Shown here in pieces: positions 10,769 through 22,198 of a stretch of 64,000 nt of DNA. The notes below the pieces were generated by a model that was not told the origin of the DNA, did not search any database, and saw only the letters and a list, made by a program, of their open reading frames with translations. Where the stretch lies: the NCBI GenBank assembly GCA_027946555.1, contig JAPEVC010000059.1, positions 100,931 through 164,930 of the forward strand, in the 5' to 3' direction. The translations under genes were made by a program, and so were the position numbers. Positions within the stretch are counted from its first letter, which is position 1. Each line of letters starts with the position of its first letter. Origin of the DNA: Gnomoniopsis sp. IMI 355080. Lineage: Eukaryota > Ascomycota > Sordariomycetes > Diaporthales > Gnomoniaceae.

Positions 10769-11556
10769 CTAGCCTGAAGCACGGTCAATATGTTTTTGGA
10801 GTGCATCAATGACATCCTGCCGTTGGTGGATTTGGGCGGTCTTCAAGGCGGTCACACCAGACCAGCTTGGAGCTGACGCGTCAGCCCCGTACGCGAGGAG
10901 ACACTGTACGGCTTCGAGGCTACCATATTTGACCGCGCGATGCAGAGGCGTGCCGGTAAAGGAAGCTCGCGGCCGACCGAGCTCCCTGGGGTCCACTTCC
11001 ATCTCGTTGACATCTGCTCCATTATCCAGGAGGCTGGCAAGAACCTCGACCCTGGAGGGATCCGGCTGGAAGTCGCCTCGGTCGATTTCAGTGGCACTTG
11101 TGGTGGCGGCTGCGTGTAGGGCTGGTATCCCTTTCGTCCTCGCGCCGTGTTCAACAAGCAGCCTTACGACAGAAGGCGTAGAGCTTGCCGCTGCAAGTGT
11201 CAGAAAATCTACTTTTTGACCAAGTTTTGGTTCCATATTCGGATCGGCGCCGTGGTCCAGTAACCATCGCACACAGGTCTCGTGCCCTAATGCCAGTGTG
11301 AACAAATATCAGCTTAATCGCATGTTCATTAAACTGTTCAACATCGGTCTTACTTCAGAGGCGTGGAACCATTATAGAAACCGTTTAAATTTCCATCCTC
11401 CTGAAGCCAGACATCAAAGAATTCGGAGCCTCTATTCGTCCATGTTTCGAACATGACCTCCAGCACGCGAGCCGTCATGGGACTGCCCTCCTGCAGAAGT
11501 GACGAGAATGAGGCGAGTTGCCCGTTCTTCACGGCTATCCAAAGCTCACGATCCAT
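10769..11556 (-). CDS. Ankyrin-repeat protein, splice site uncertain
   Basis: The 3' exon (10769-11286) encodes several ankyrin repeats: HETCVRWLLDHGADPN, TPSVVRLLVEHGA, VLASLLDNGADVNE and GTPLHRAVKYGSLEAVQCLL. The 5' exon starts MDRELWIAVKNGQ at 11556 and resembles fungal ankyrin N-termini. The obvious donor (GTAAGA after GSTPLK) does not join in phase to any AG before the stop. A weaker GTTCCA donor, exon 11556-11370 joined to 11286-10769, gives an uninterrupted 234 aa. Ankyrin repeats mediate protein binding; no catalytic domain is seen. It is divergent to the HET gene, with 289 bp between start codons. The gene is likely real, but may carry a small indel or an unusual intron. Confidence 0.65.
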
Positions 11557-11845
11557 AAGATACTCATTTGTAACGGGGGTCAGAATAGTTGTAGTTCTAC
11601 GAGCAGTGCGTGAGCTATCTAGGAGAGCTACGCCGTACAAGTGTGCAGGCACAGCAGGGCCGTGACCCTGACCCTTGACATGGGTGCAGGATAGGGGGCC
11701 AGTGCCGTGACATTAGTGTACTATCCCGATGCTTACCCTATCCCATTACCAACCGCATGTTCTGTCACTCTACAATTTTACCAAACATAGTCACGCATAC
11801 TCGTACATTCAATTTAGTACAAACGCAACCCGTCATTCATGAGCT

Positions 11846-13856
11846 ATGCCGGGAGAGCAAGCCGAGCTGGAAGCCAAACTCGGGCGCTGGCCTCGGCGGT
11901 TGCTTCATGTTCCCACAATGACATCTTACTGCTGGCAGCCGGGTAACGTCTATGGAACATTGGTAGCGCCACAATACAATGCAATCACATACACCTGGGG
12001 CCGGTGGAAGCTGTCGGAGTCCAGTATGTCGCCTCACGTCCAGCCTCTGCATATCCGTGGCATAGACTGGAGTGTTCCGCGCATAAAGCCAGAGCACTTC
12101 AGTAGGGATGACTTTATGGCTGTGATCAAGAGTGTTGTGGATTTTCCGCAAGGGCAGGACACGTCGAGTCCGAAGACAATGGGTACACCTGGCGTTGAGT
12201 TTTTGTGGCTGGACGTTGCATGCATCGACCAACGACCGCAATCGCCAGATGGGGCAGCCGAGGTAGGAAGACAAGCTGAAATCTTCCGTGGAGCGAAACG
12301 TGTGTTTTCATGGCTTACTACGTTTTGCAAAACGGATTTGGATGACATCCTGTCCAACATTTCGATCCCCAGCCCTCTGACGCCCACTCAAGACGCTCAG
12401 TTACCACGGGCACTGGGCTTGATCCAGAAGAGCCTTGCGATATTAGTGAAGGACCCATGGTTTTCATCTCTTTGGACCTTACAAGAAGCCTTCCTTCGAC
12501 AAGATGCCATATTCATCGCGCGCGATGGCCGTCTTCCACCCAAGGCGCATTCATCGTCTTTCGGAAACAAGCTCTGGTATCCGTTTTGCGTACAAGGTCT
12601 CGAATTTACTTGCAGGAACCTGGTCCACTTCATCAACGAACAAGTCTGGGATCCCGATTCCGAGACGACGGTGGAAGCCTCGGCCGAGCATCAAGCATTG
12701 ACGAGGCGGATTGGCCTCTCACCCGGATGGCAGAGCGGCAACCCCTTGGCGGCGTTCGTTGCATCGGGCCAGAGGAAGACGTCTTGCGAAGCGGATCGCG
12801 TGTACGGAATCCAGCAAGTTTTTGGATTCCGCCTTGGCTCAACGGCTTTGGAGGCACCCCAGCGTGCCTTCTCACGGCTAGAACTCGAAGTGGAGCTTGG
12901 CCAGCAAATCATTGCCAAATTTCCATTGATGAGCCAGCTGTATGTGACGACAAAGCCGGTGGAGTTTGGCCACAACTGGCGCATCAGTCCAGATTCGATT
13001 ACTTATGTGGGCGTTCTAGACCTTGAATGGAATAGGAATCTAAATGTGAGTTTGAACTGCTCTCCTCCAACCTCTTGGTGGACAAAATAATGATAGATAA
13101 TGTGTGGCAGGAAAGCACTGAGGCCGATCTAAGCGATTCCCAGACGATGGAAACTGTGCATGGCAACCAAAGGGATAAAGATGCGCTCATACAGGAAGCT
13201 AGGTGAGCCTGAAAGCACACTGAACACTTCAATTTCCGTCATCTCATGCACGGTTTAGACAATCAGAGCAGGTCCCTACTGATCTCTGTACAATTGGAAC
13301 GAGGTTAGTAGATGACAACACATGGGGACACTTCAAGGGAAAGACAATACGCTTCAACTCTCTTTTCGCCTGCACAGAAGCTTTAACAGCAGAGCTCCGA
13401 GATGCGGCCAGCCAGGACGACCCTGAGGGAAGTGACGAAGCTGAAGAGCCAATGAGTCTCCTGATACTTGAACTTGATAATTCAGACTTTACCGCTGAAT
13501 GGCCCAATGGCTGGAAGGGAACGGACGACTGGGTCGATGAGGGTGAAGGCTGCAAGTGGCTAGCCAACAACTTTCCAGAGGACGATCTCATTGTGCTTGG
13601 ACTATCTTCGTTCACGACTCGAGCTTTTGGCCTTATTCTGTTACGCGATCATGCGTACTCAGCAAAAGGATCTGTGACATACTGGCGGCGCTTGGGCTAT
13701 TGTGAGTGGTGGATGACCAACTTACTGAACGATCAGCAATTGCGCCCTGGATCGTGTCTTGAAGAGGGCATGATAGAGGCCTGGGAGGGCAAATATGGCC
13801 CATGTCTTCGGGTGCAGAGTAGTGACTGGGTGGAAATAGAAGGGCTTTTTGGGTAA
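11846..13856 (+). CDS. HET-domain (heterokaryon incompatibility) protein
   Basis: Exons 11846-13045, 13111-13202 and 13259-13856 join in phase to 629 aa (introns 65 and 56 nt). HET landmarks run in order: YNAITYTWG (about residue 50), FLWLDVACIDQ (about 115-125), EVGRQAEIFRGAKRVFSWL, and DPWFSSLWTLQEAFLR. The C-terminal half has no recognised domain but ends in a Trp-rich acidic stretch. HET proteins act in allorecognition and trigger cell death when partners mismatch. Many genomic copies have unknown partners. The adjacent divergent ankyrin gene is typical of these variable regions. Confidence 0.9.
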
Positions 13857-14602
13857 ATCTGGGCTCAAGGAAAAATGACAAGTGCGTCCAAGTCTTTCTC
13901 CCACGCCGTATCTTGGGCGAGAATTGTCGTTGATAAACAAGACAGCGCTAGAGGGACAGCCCCAGAGAAATTCGAATTTCAAATCTCTCCCACGCTTTCT
14001 GCCTCTGCCCTGCGTGTGTCCCTTCCACTCCAACAGACTCATTTGTGCGTCATAGTAAATCTTGTTCTCAACGGTGAAAATCTCTTCGTCGAGATTAACG
14101 AGTTGAGAAGGCCTTTCATTGACCGAGCCCCTTCTTGCAATGTCTTGACAATCGATTTGTGATAGGGCCGCGATCCATCGCTAATGTGATTTCCTTAGTC
14201 TTTCCCTGACCGAATCGATTGTGCTTTTGACCCGTGGACGCGCAAGCTCCGTTTCGATAGCAGTCGCGTACACGAGGTGTAGACACGAGCCCGCAGGTGT
14301 GATTGAGTGTCGATACCTTGGATCAGAAGCATAAAAATCTTTGTGAATTGCATATTGAATGATCAGGTGAGCCTCTGGGTCAATAGTTGAAAATGTGACA
14401 ATGGTTTAGACCCCAGCGGCCTCCGGTACGTCGCACATTCCCTCATTAGTCTTAGGACTGCCAGTGGACCACTATGATTCTTTTTACTCACCTCGCGCCA
14501 TATGTCCCTGAAAGTGGTCAAGCATGACAATAGAACAAGGGTGGGAATTCCACGGGACCTGTCAAGAGGAGGGCTTTTGGATGCTATTCTGAATAAGAAG
14601 AG
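13857..14602. other. Tail-to-tail intergenic, no gene
   Basis: Short open frames on both strands at 13875-14162 lack motifs. The region lies between the 3' ends of the HET and SET genes. Nothing else is recognised. Confidence 0.4.
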
Positions 14603-16079
14603 TTACATCGGTGAGCTGATGGCAACCTCGCCTACTTCATTGATGACAGCTTCCTCTGGACCAAGAATCAATTCTTCCCGGAGCCGGCCTTCATCCCCAG
14701 CCTGTTGATTCTTTGCCCGCCCCTCTGCTTCATCCTGAGTTTCTTGATTCTTTGCCTGCTCATCTTCCAGTTTCATTGCCTGACTGTAACCATCACCGAA
14801 CTGCTCAGCTATGGCGAGCTGGCTATACTTGGTGGCCAAAGAGTCCAGTCCGTTTATCTCAGCAGCCATCTTTACTTGATAGTAGGCTGAAGCCATTGCA
14901 TGCCCAGTGACTTCCTCTTCCTGGTGGAGAAGCGCAAACTCTATAGCCAGGTCCAAACCACAATGCGTGTCATTCGCGTTCCATGAGTTCTCGCAAGTGT
15001 ATGAAATGTCTCTGATGCGTTCGATACGCCGGTCCGACTGATCAATTTCTGTCAAGGGAAGACTACAGTGAGAGCAGGTGCACTTGAAGCCCCACCCGCT
15101 CTGCAGCTCATGGACCCGTTCATATCGCGGTCGTATGGTGTTCACGTCTATCCCGGGGACATCAGTATTTAGCAAGTGCTGCCGCGAGAACATTGACGGA
15201 TGACGCTCAATCGACCTACATGAGATGGTGAGCTCCTCGCCAGGATGGATGGTACGAGTGGCGGACAGAGACTGACTGAGCGTCTCATTGTCAAATGAAT
15301 AGGCGACACTACAATAATGGTTAGTGGCCTAAGCAATTCAGCCGTAGATAGCAGACTAACTTGGGACGGCAAGCGTGGTTGAAGCGCTTCTCAATTGTTA
15401 GCGTTCGGCCGGGGGATGTGCGATGAGTGATAAAGGGCGTACTTACAGAGACTTCTGGAAAGTTCGCAGTGCTTCCTCCGGGCAGTCCTCCAAATGAGCT
15501 GAACATGAATGAATTGGTGACCATGATGTCACTTGCATGGTGTCCACCCCATTGTCTATGCTGTGAAAGAAACATCGTCTGCTGCTCTTTACTCATGCGC
15601 TCAACAGCAACATCCCGAAGCTGTCCTAGGACCTCTGGATCAAGAGCGTGAGCGCTGTCGTGCTCCACAATCAGAGGGGTTGAGGACATGATGGTTTCGC
15701 CCTTTGCAAAGGTACGGTCAGCCACCAAACCCATCCCCTTCCCAGGTACCAGGGCTTCTCGGAAACCCTCTGCTCGGTTGAGGCCATCCAGATTGCTGGG
15801 TTTTGTAAATAGCTCGATCCAATCAATGTCTGCAACTTCTTTTGAATCCGCGAGGATGGAAACTCCTCGCCCGTTCTTGAAATTACTGTTTGTGAATATA
15901 CAAACCTCAGAGTTGTCCGATTTGACACATTCTGGTTGGTGTGTCCAGGTGCTCGTGAGAGTGCCAATTGGGATGTCAAAATTTCCATATACGGGATCAG
16001 CAATGCTGCTGGCATTGGCTTTGTGATCTCGAGCTAGAGCAAGTAGCGGGAGCGACAACAGACAAGTAATAGAGAACAT
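14603..16079 (-). CDS. Secreted-type SET-domain protein, catalytic Tyr replaced
   Basis: Exons 16079-15447, 15389-15361 and 15308-14603 join in phase to 455 aa (introns 57 and 52 nt). The N-terminus MFSITCLLSLPLLALA is a signal peptide. The SET domain begins at PGKGMGLVADRTFAKGE. It includes the cofactor-pocket RFNHACRPNVAYSFDN (NHxC, restored across both introns) and ends TRTIHPGEELTISC, followed by a post-SET-like CTCSHC. SET enzymes transfer methyl groups from AdoMet to lysine. The residue after ELTIS is normally the catalytic tyrosine, but here it is cysteine. The signal peptide argues against a chromatin role, as in a known group of fungal SET proteins of unknown function. The acidic, Gln-rich C-terminus is probably disordered. 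Confidence 0.82.
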
Positions 16080-16709
16080 TGTGAAGAACTGGATATAGAA
16101 TTGGAAGTGTTGAGGTTTGTGATATCGTCCAAAATGCAGCTGAAATGTCTGCCTGTTAAGTATGAACGATCAAAGTATGAACGTTGATCACAAGCTCTAT
16201 CCGCCTCATCTGAAAATAATCACTAAATAGCTGTATATTAGATCCGCCTCATTTAGAATTAATCACTCAACAGCTATGCATTAAACTTTCTATGCTTAAG
16301 GTTCACGCCCTAAACTTATTAAAACTCGCTGCTGTAGCCTTCAATGTGCATGATTCAGTTGGAATTCCATGCCAATACTCCAAGGAAGTAGTCAAAAGTC
16401 AACTTTTAGGAAATGCCCAAAAGGCTTAGCGGAAAATTGACGAGATTCAGCAAACCGCTGTTACCACCAATTTACGTTGCAACTGGAATTTCGTCCAGTT
16501 GCTCTCGCCATCCCACCCGAATTATCCGCGTCAACCAGGCTCTTCAAATCTGGTTCACCAATAGTAAGTCGAGTTGTACCCAATCGAACGGACTGTTGTA
16601 TTGTGGGTATGAAAGAACAATTGTTTTAAGTGATCTGTATTCTAACTCAAACTATACTCCCTCTCTTCCTTTACCATGTCGATCAAGTACCTAGGTAGCT
16701 CATACAACA
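16080..16709. other. SET-gene upstream region with small duplications
   Basis: AT-rich spacer of about 630 bp holding the SET promoter and the 3' flank of the next minus-strand gene. It includes the 43-bp tandem duplication listed separately and a TACCTAGGTA decamer at 16689. No gene is seen. Confidence 0.4.
16199..16284. repeat. 43-bp imperfect tandem duplication
   Basis: Units 16199-16241 and 16242-16284 both begin ATCCGCCTCAT and share AATCACT and AGCT blocks. Most differences are single substitutions. It lies in the presumed SET promoter. Confidence 0.7.
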
Positions 16710-17477
16710 TCACCCCCGGTGCTGAGGAAGTCGTTCTTGAGCAAAAGACATGAAACCATTTGGAGCACCAGGCGGAGCTTCTCCTACGGCCCAAGGGTTT
16801 GAAAGGTCGTGTGCCTTCGCAACATCGCTTTTGAGACGGTACACGCTGTCTTGTGGCGGATCGACATCTAACAGGGTGCCTGGGCCTTCCTCCCATTCTC
16901 CTGGCTCGGCCAGCACGTAAACAGTCTTTTCGGCACCTTCATCTTCACCATCATCATTGAAGTTGAGGGGTGGATATTCTGCATGAGGATCATATGGGTT
17001 TCCTTCGAAAACCATTGAGATGTCTTCGGCAAGTGAAGAATTGGCCACGTTGTAATTGGTCTTTGAAATAATCAAAATTTGTGCAACCAACTTCAGACAG
17101 AAACTTACCCAGCAGGATGGAAGAGTACGAATTTTCATTCTCAGCATCATAAGGATTCGCTTGTCGTCTCCCTGGACTACCTCGAGTCCATCGCTAGATC
17201 CATCATGCCATCCTCCCACATAAGTGACCTCGCCCCTTTCTTCTATGTTCTGGTCAATCAGAACGAAATCGCCAGTCTTGGGGTTTTCGCGGTCTAGGAT
17301 TTCGCGGATTTCCTCGGCGGATAGTCCGTGAAAGCGTTCCTCTACCTTGATGATAAGAGCACCGCAACCACGAGTACCGGTTTCGAAAATTTCGCAAGCT
17401 TTGGCCCGTATTGCTTCTGGCACAGCATAGTTCGCATAGGCTAGAAGAGCTATCGGGTCTGCCTTTAGAATTTGCAT
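16710..17477 (-). CDS. Uncharacterised fungal protein
   Basis: The frame is open over 255 codons. A GTAAGT donor at 17108 and an AAAG acceptor at 17061 delimit a 48-nt stop-free intron, leaving exons 17477-17109 and 17060-16710 and a 239-aa product. I recognise no domain. It starts MQILKADPIALLAYANYAVP, which looks like the first strand and helix of a globular fold. It has a Gly/Asp-rich VGGWHDG loop and an acidic second half. No signal peptide or membrane segment is seen, so it is probably cytosolic. A hydrophobic patch (LVAQILII) would appear only if the intron were retained. No function is assigned. Confidence 0.65.
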   Translation of the reverse strand: MQILKADPIALLAYANYAVPEAIRAKACEIFETGTRGCGALIIKVEERFHGLSAEEIREILDRENPKTGDFVLIDQNIEERGEVTYVGGWHDGSSDGLEVVQGDDKRILMMLRMKIRTLPSCWVSFCLKLVAQILIISKTNYNVANSSLAEDISMVFEGNPYDPHAEYPPLNFNDDGEDEGAEKTVYVLAEPGEWEEGPGTLLDVDPPQDSVYRLKSDVAKAHDLSNPWAVGEAPPGAPNGFMSFAQERLPQHRG

Positions 17478-18573
17478 GATTGATGTAAACGATTGAAGGA
17501 TGTAAATTGTAAAAGGTTATTTCCTGAATGAAATGACCTCTGCTATATATATACCTAGGTAGTGTCCTTCTTAAACTTGGTTACGTTCACCCGCGTATCA
17601 AATTCGCCAAGAAATACCTATCTTATATGACGTAAAACAATCAATGTGACATTTATAGATAAAATAAATGACGCTTTACACTTACTAACCTATAGGAGGA
17701 TATTGGGAGAGGGACATGGCATATCTGGCTAGATAGTACAGCCCTACTTTTATAAGTTATATTGGCTTGACATGCTATATTTGGAAGCGGGTTCCGATTG
17801 GCTAATAAACGCCGCCTTCAAATATGGCCCGTGCGTATTGAATCATTTGAGACTCTTTGATATCCGAAAAACAGTGTGTGATTTGCGTATTTAAGTGCAC
17901 TAATCATATATTTGCTTTGAATTGTAAGGTGCCAAGGTGTGAATATCTAATATCGAGTAATTTGACTTTCCTCTCCGCTGTGCCCCCTCACCCTCAGGGC
18001 CCCCCGATGAAGTGCTCGTAATATTAGTGGATTCTTGAGCGTTTATCCTTCCTACTGTGCCCTTGTGCTTGGATGTTTCTGGGAAATTTTGCGGGTTGCA
18101 GCTGGGAATACTTCTCCTTAGTAGTCGGAGCCAAGAGCCTAGAGCCTCCGGAGCCCTGAGTTTGAGGGATTATATAGAAGCTGTAAACACAGTGAGCATT
18201 GTTTCCAATATTAATGAAGTAGTTTTAATAACAAAAGCTTTACAGCATGCTTGGTAACACAGCACAACTGGTATTAAAGCAATGTAGCGGATAATACATT
18301 ATATGACTGTCAGATAAGTGAGAATTTATATCACTCATCATTGCTAATATTGCATCACCGGAAACGCATATAATTCGGCTATTCTGGAACGAAGAAGTAT
18401 TGATACTAACTCAAAGCTTAGTAGCTTGTTGAACGGTCTCACACGAGCCTCCCAAATCAGACTGCAAGATGCTGATACCCCCCCTTCCTTATATCGAAAG
18501 AGAAATAGCTACAAGAAACAGAAGCGAGGACTCTGAGTGCAAAGGGCAATAGCCAAGTGAGTCTAGGGTACTA
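17478..18573. other. AT-rich intergenic
   Basis: About 1.1 kb with higher AT content, many stops in all frames and no recognised gene. A TACCTAGGTA decamer lies at 17553 within the upstream region of the uncharacterised gene. Confidence 0.45.
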
Positions 18574-19217
18574 TCACTTTTTCTTGGAGCAAGATGTCCA
18601 ATTCTTCAATGGAATGCCGCAGCAGGAATCGCAGGGGTAGTTATTGCACTGCTTTCTGAAAGAGCACTGGCCAGCCAAAGGCACGGTGCAACACTAAGAA
18701 GGAGTTAGTTCATAATCGGGGACGGCTGTCAAAACAAAACTTCACTTACCCCCTGGGGACCGCTGCACCTCTCGCGATCACACTTTCGCGAATTGGATTT
18801 TCCGTTTCGGCCGTTGCTTGTGCCCCCGCCCGGGATGACGGGGCCGCCGCCACCACCGGGGGGGCTGCCGCCGCCACCACCGGGACTGCCGCCACCACCG
18901 GGACCGCCGCTTCCGCCGCTTCCGCCACCACCCACGGTGCAGGGACCTGCGTATCCGACAGTCCAACCACTGAACGATGAACCCGGCAACCTAGATTGAC
19001 GGTTGACGATGGCCAGACCACAAGAGCCCGTAGCGCTTACTCTGAAGGTGGCTGGCCCATAATCAGGGAGTACAAGGGTCCCCTGGCCGTTAGACCGAGC
19101 ACATCCGGTGCCCATGACGGCTCCATTGATGTTGAGTATATTGAAAGCACAGTCTCCCGAAACGAGGGACGTGAAAAGGGCAATTGCCGCTACGGCAGTC
19201 TTAGTGAAGGTGACCAT
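18574..19217 (-). CDS. Secreted Gly-rich, Cys-rich small protein
   Basis: Exons 19217-18750 and 18693-18574 join in phase 0 across a 56-nt GTAAGT intron, giving 195 aa. A signal peptide (MVTFTKTAVAAIALFTSLVSG) precedes a small globular part of about 75 residues with four or five Cys. A Gly/Pro/Ser linker of about 40 residues follows. The C-terminus is Cys-dense: CDRERC, then CC, C, C and CDSCCG. Splicing is needed to gain most of these Cys. The architecture suggests an extracellular disulfide-rich domain tethered by a flexible linker, as in many fungal effectors or cell-surface proteins. No family is recognised. The strongly Pro-rich frame on the opposite strand is only a shadow of the Gly codons. 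It is divergent to the secreted DNase gene. Confidence 0.75.
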
Positions 19218-20145
19218 GATTGAGAGCTTGAAGGTTGGTCATGAATCTCGAAGGTGATAGTCTTTGTACTGGGGACTGGTATGAACACTTCCTTAGGCTG
19301 ATGGTTTCTCTGAAGTAATGGGAGTTCCTGGACTATTTAACCTGGTGCTTACAGAGCTGTAGACGTAGTAAGGGTAAATTCGAGATGTGGTCCTAGACAT
19401 TGGCATTTTACATTATAGTGGCACTATCTATTGCTAAATCAACCTCTTAAATGAGATGTGTCTAATTGAGTTAAGCCGCTTTACGCAAACCGCTCTTCAT
19501 AGCAGGCCAATCAACCGAATAATCCGAAAGCGAGAGCTTTTCTAATCATGAGGGCTTCAACCTCTGCCCTTTTAATTTAGAATTAAGACGAATCCAATGA
19601 AATGCTCGCCTTACAGGACTGCTTGGCCAAAAGACTAGACTACCAAGGTCACCGAGGTTATATTTTACTACTGGACAATGGCATTTAGACTTTGGAACCG
19701 CTCCAAATTCAATTGCAACCCAGCTGAATCTACTCAAGTCAGAGCAATGGCTTGCAAAATTTAAATTAAGACTACTGAGTCAAGTGTCAATATTAAGAAG
19801 AATTTCTCTGTTCTAGACCTGAAATGCAATAATCGTAGTATCTCATGCGCCCAGATCTCCCCCGGAAAGAGCTGGGTTTGCGAGTTCACAGTGAGCACCT
19901 CTGTCAATATTCACGACTTCAATTTCAGCTATTATATTATATGCCTTGGGGCTTACAAGTGCAAATTCAGATGGAGGGTAATGGGAGAATATATCACAGA
20001 GCGATTTCAATATATAAAGAAAGACGTTTTGCCCTTCCCATCATATACACAATCCACACTCATTTCAAGTACTGGATCAACATTCGTTCTTATAAACTAC
20101 CATTCCTAGCCCTTCTCTGAATACTAATCTCGTTCAATCTTCAAG
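19218..20145. other. Shared upstream region of two secreted-protein genes
   Basis: About 930 bp between the divergent start codons of the Cys-rich protein and the NucA/NucB protein. It presumably carries both promoters and possibly common control sites. It is AT-rich and holds no ORF with protein features. Confidence 0.45.
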
Positions 20146-21096
20146 ATGAAGCTTATCACTATCCTTCTGGTTCCCTTCCTCCTCAGCACGTCTGCTCTTT
20201 GCCAGGCAAGGGTGAAGCTTGCCAACGTCGGCACTGTTACCTTTGACTGTAGGGGAATGCCGGGTGTGTATATCTATAAAGTCCATACGTGATTCATTTA
20301 CTTACACTCAAATAGAGGTCTGCAAGAACATGTGTTTTGGAGTCCACTGTAGAGGTGGTAGATACGGCAAAACGTACACCTACGACCCCAATGGTCCCGT
20401 GAACGCACGCCGTACGGCTGCTGGATGTGGCCCCAATAACCGCTGCTCAACGACTGCTCCCTGGAAGGGTCAAAATCTGTCTTGCGATGAGTTTCCATTT
20501 GCAAATTCCAGGGAGGCGGACTCAGGTGGACAAAACAACCGTTGTGTTCCTGCTGTGGAGAACAACAGTAAGTATAATACAGAGAGCTTGGATCTTGTTG
20601 CAATTGAATTCTGATCTTTGAAATAGGACAGGGAGGTACCCTATCAGCCTTCATCAACGCCAAGAACAACTTTATCAAAAATCAGCCTCCTTGGCAGTAT
20701 AACATTGCTTTCACGAATGCGGGGGCTGTGAAATACTGTTTCAACGCGGGGGCCAACACGTGTGCCAGTGATCCCAATCAGTTCATAGGCAGAGCAGTAG
20801 CTCCCAACGGGGGTAATTGGGTCAATCCGTTCCGTAGGAGGGACGTGGAGCTTGTATCAACAGGCTTCAACCAATACATGTCAAAGAGAGGAGAGCTAGT
20901 CACTTCAGCCAGAAGCATGTCGCCCGGAGAAAAGCTCTACCACGCCAGGATCGACCCGGTTGTGGAGAGAGAGGCTCTCAAAGACGCAGATGAAGATGCT
21001 CGAAATGCATTCTACGCCAACCCAGACAACTATGAATTGGTCGAGGATGAGGTGGTGCGTCCCGTAACTCGCGAGGAAGCCGATACTTTGGCTTGA
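20146..21096 (+). CDS. Secreted NucA/NucB-type deoxyribonuclease domain protein
   Basis: Exons 20146-20263, 20316-20567 and 20627-21096 join in phase (introns 52 and 59 nt) to 279 aa. The signal peptide is MKLITILLVPFLLSTSALC. The mature N-terminus is Cys-rich (CKNMCFGVHC, CGPNNRC). The diagnostic block CDEFPFANSREADSGG, about residues 110-125, matches the NucA/NucB DNase family, first known from Bacillus extracellular and sporulation nucleases and now common in fungal secretomes. A C-terminal extension of about 90 residues is charged and may be disordered. The predicted role is extracellular cleavage of DNA, for feeding, defence or host interaction. The conserved Asp-Glu of CDE is intact, so activity is plausible. 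Confidence 0.82.
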
Positions 21097-22198
21097 GCTT
21101 GCAAGTCATTTTACTTCTGTCCTTTTCTTATTTAGACCTCAGCTGTCTTCTTGAATGCTGCTGTGGTATTGTCATTGGCTTACCTACTGTTTGTGTGTGC
21201 GTGGGAGAGGGGGGGGGCTGTGTCATAGCGATAGGCTAATTTTGTAGCTGGAATGCTTTGGGGTTATCTTGCTATTCGCTGTGACAGTGCGGAATAGGTA
21301 TATGTGTAATAAACGGCGAATTGACGCTATGGATTTCAAATTGTGGTCCTTCTATCGGTGGCCGGATATCGATGTTTGAGAGGTAAAGGCAAGCGCCAGC
21401 GTTTCCTGGCTCGGATCGAGGCACAACCGTTTTTATCAGACACTTCATTACAATTAAAGTACTGTATAAGCTGCACCTCACTGCCCCTTCATCTAGTTCA
21501 TAGCTTTTTATAGTTCTTATAAATACTCATAAGGTACCTCTAAGTTTTCCAAAGGTACATCAACCCTTGATATCGATTATTTATCAGCCTGGTCAAGACC
21601 ACCACAGGTGTGAATGCCCACTGTTGAGAAGTACTTGCAGATGGGAGATACATGTGTTGATGCAGCGGGAGAGTTGCTGGAAGATGCCGAGAATGACAAG
21701 CAAAGTCGTGCCATCATGGTCGGCAAGGTCAATGGCGCGGTGAAAGAGCAATGGGTGATTATCACGCAGCAGAACTTAGAAGGAGTGTGTCGTAGGATCT
21801 GCGCAATTAACTGATGAACAGGCTGGCCAGGCTGGCCGCATCCGGGACCCACACAAACCTGACCAGACCGCTTCTCCAATGTGGGATCGGCCGGTAGCCA
21901 CTGCTCGTCTATTCTTTAAGCAGCTCAGTAGCTCAGCTGTGCTGTAGCCTGCTGTGCCAAGTACGATCTCATAGCTGTGCTTGGATGAGATAATCATAAA
22001 CAAAACGTGTCATATCCGCGTTTCTTCCAATTCTCGTTTCCAATTCATAGTATGTGCTTTGACTCATTCTGTATGTTTTATATCGACGACCCTTACGAGA
22101 CGAATTATTCAGACTGTGTTAAACAAAACAATAATTACTGAAATTTATAGTGTTCCCAAGCCTCACTCACTTTCAAGCCCTTGTCAATTTCTAGCACC
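21097..22198. other. Intergenic, possible gene fragment
   Basis: About 1.1 kb. A 66-codon plus-strand frame at 21614-21814 has protein-like composition (VGKVNGAVKEQWVIITQQNL) but no family I can name. It may be a relic. Nothing else is seen. Confidence 0.35.

Noticed and set aside
18793..18999. Plus-strand Pro-rich open frame
   Set aside because: It is the antisense shadow of the Gly-rich linker of the secreted protein; GGN codons read as CCN on the other strand.
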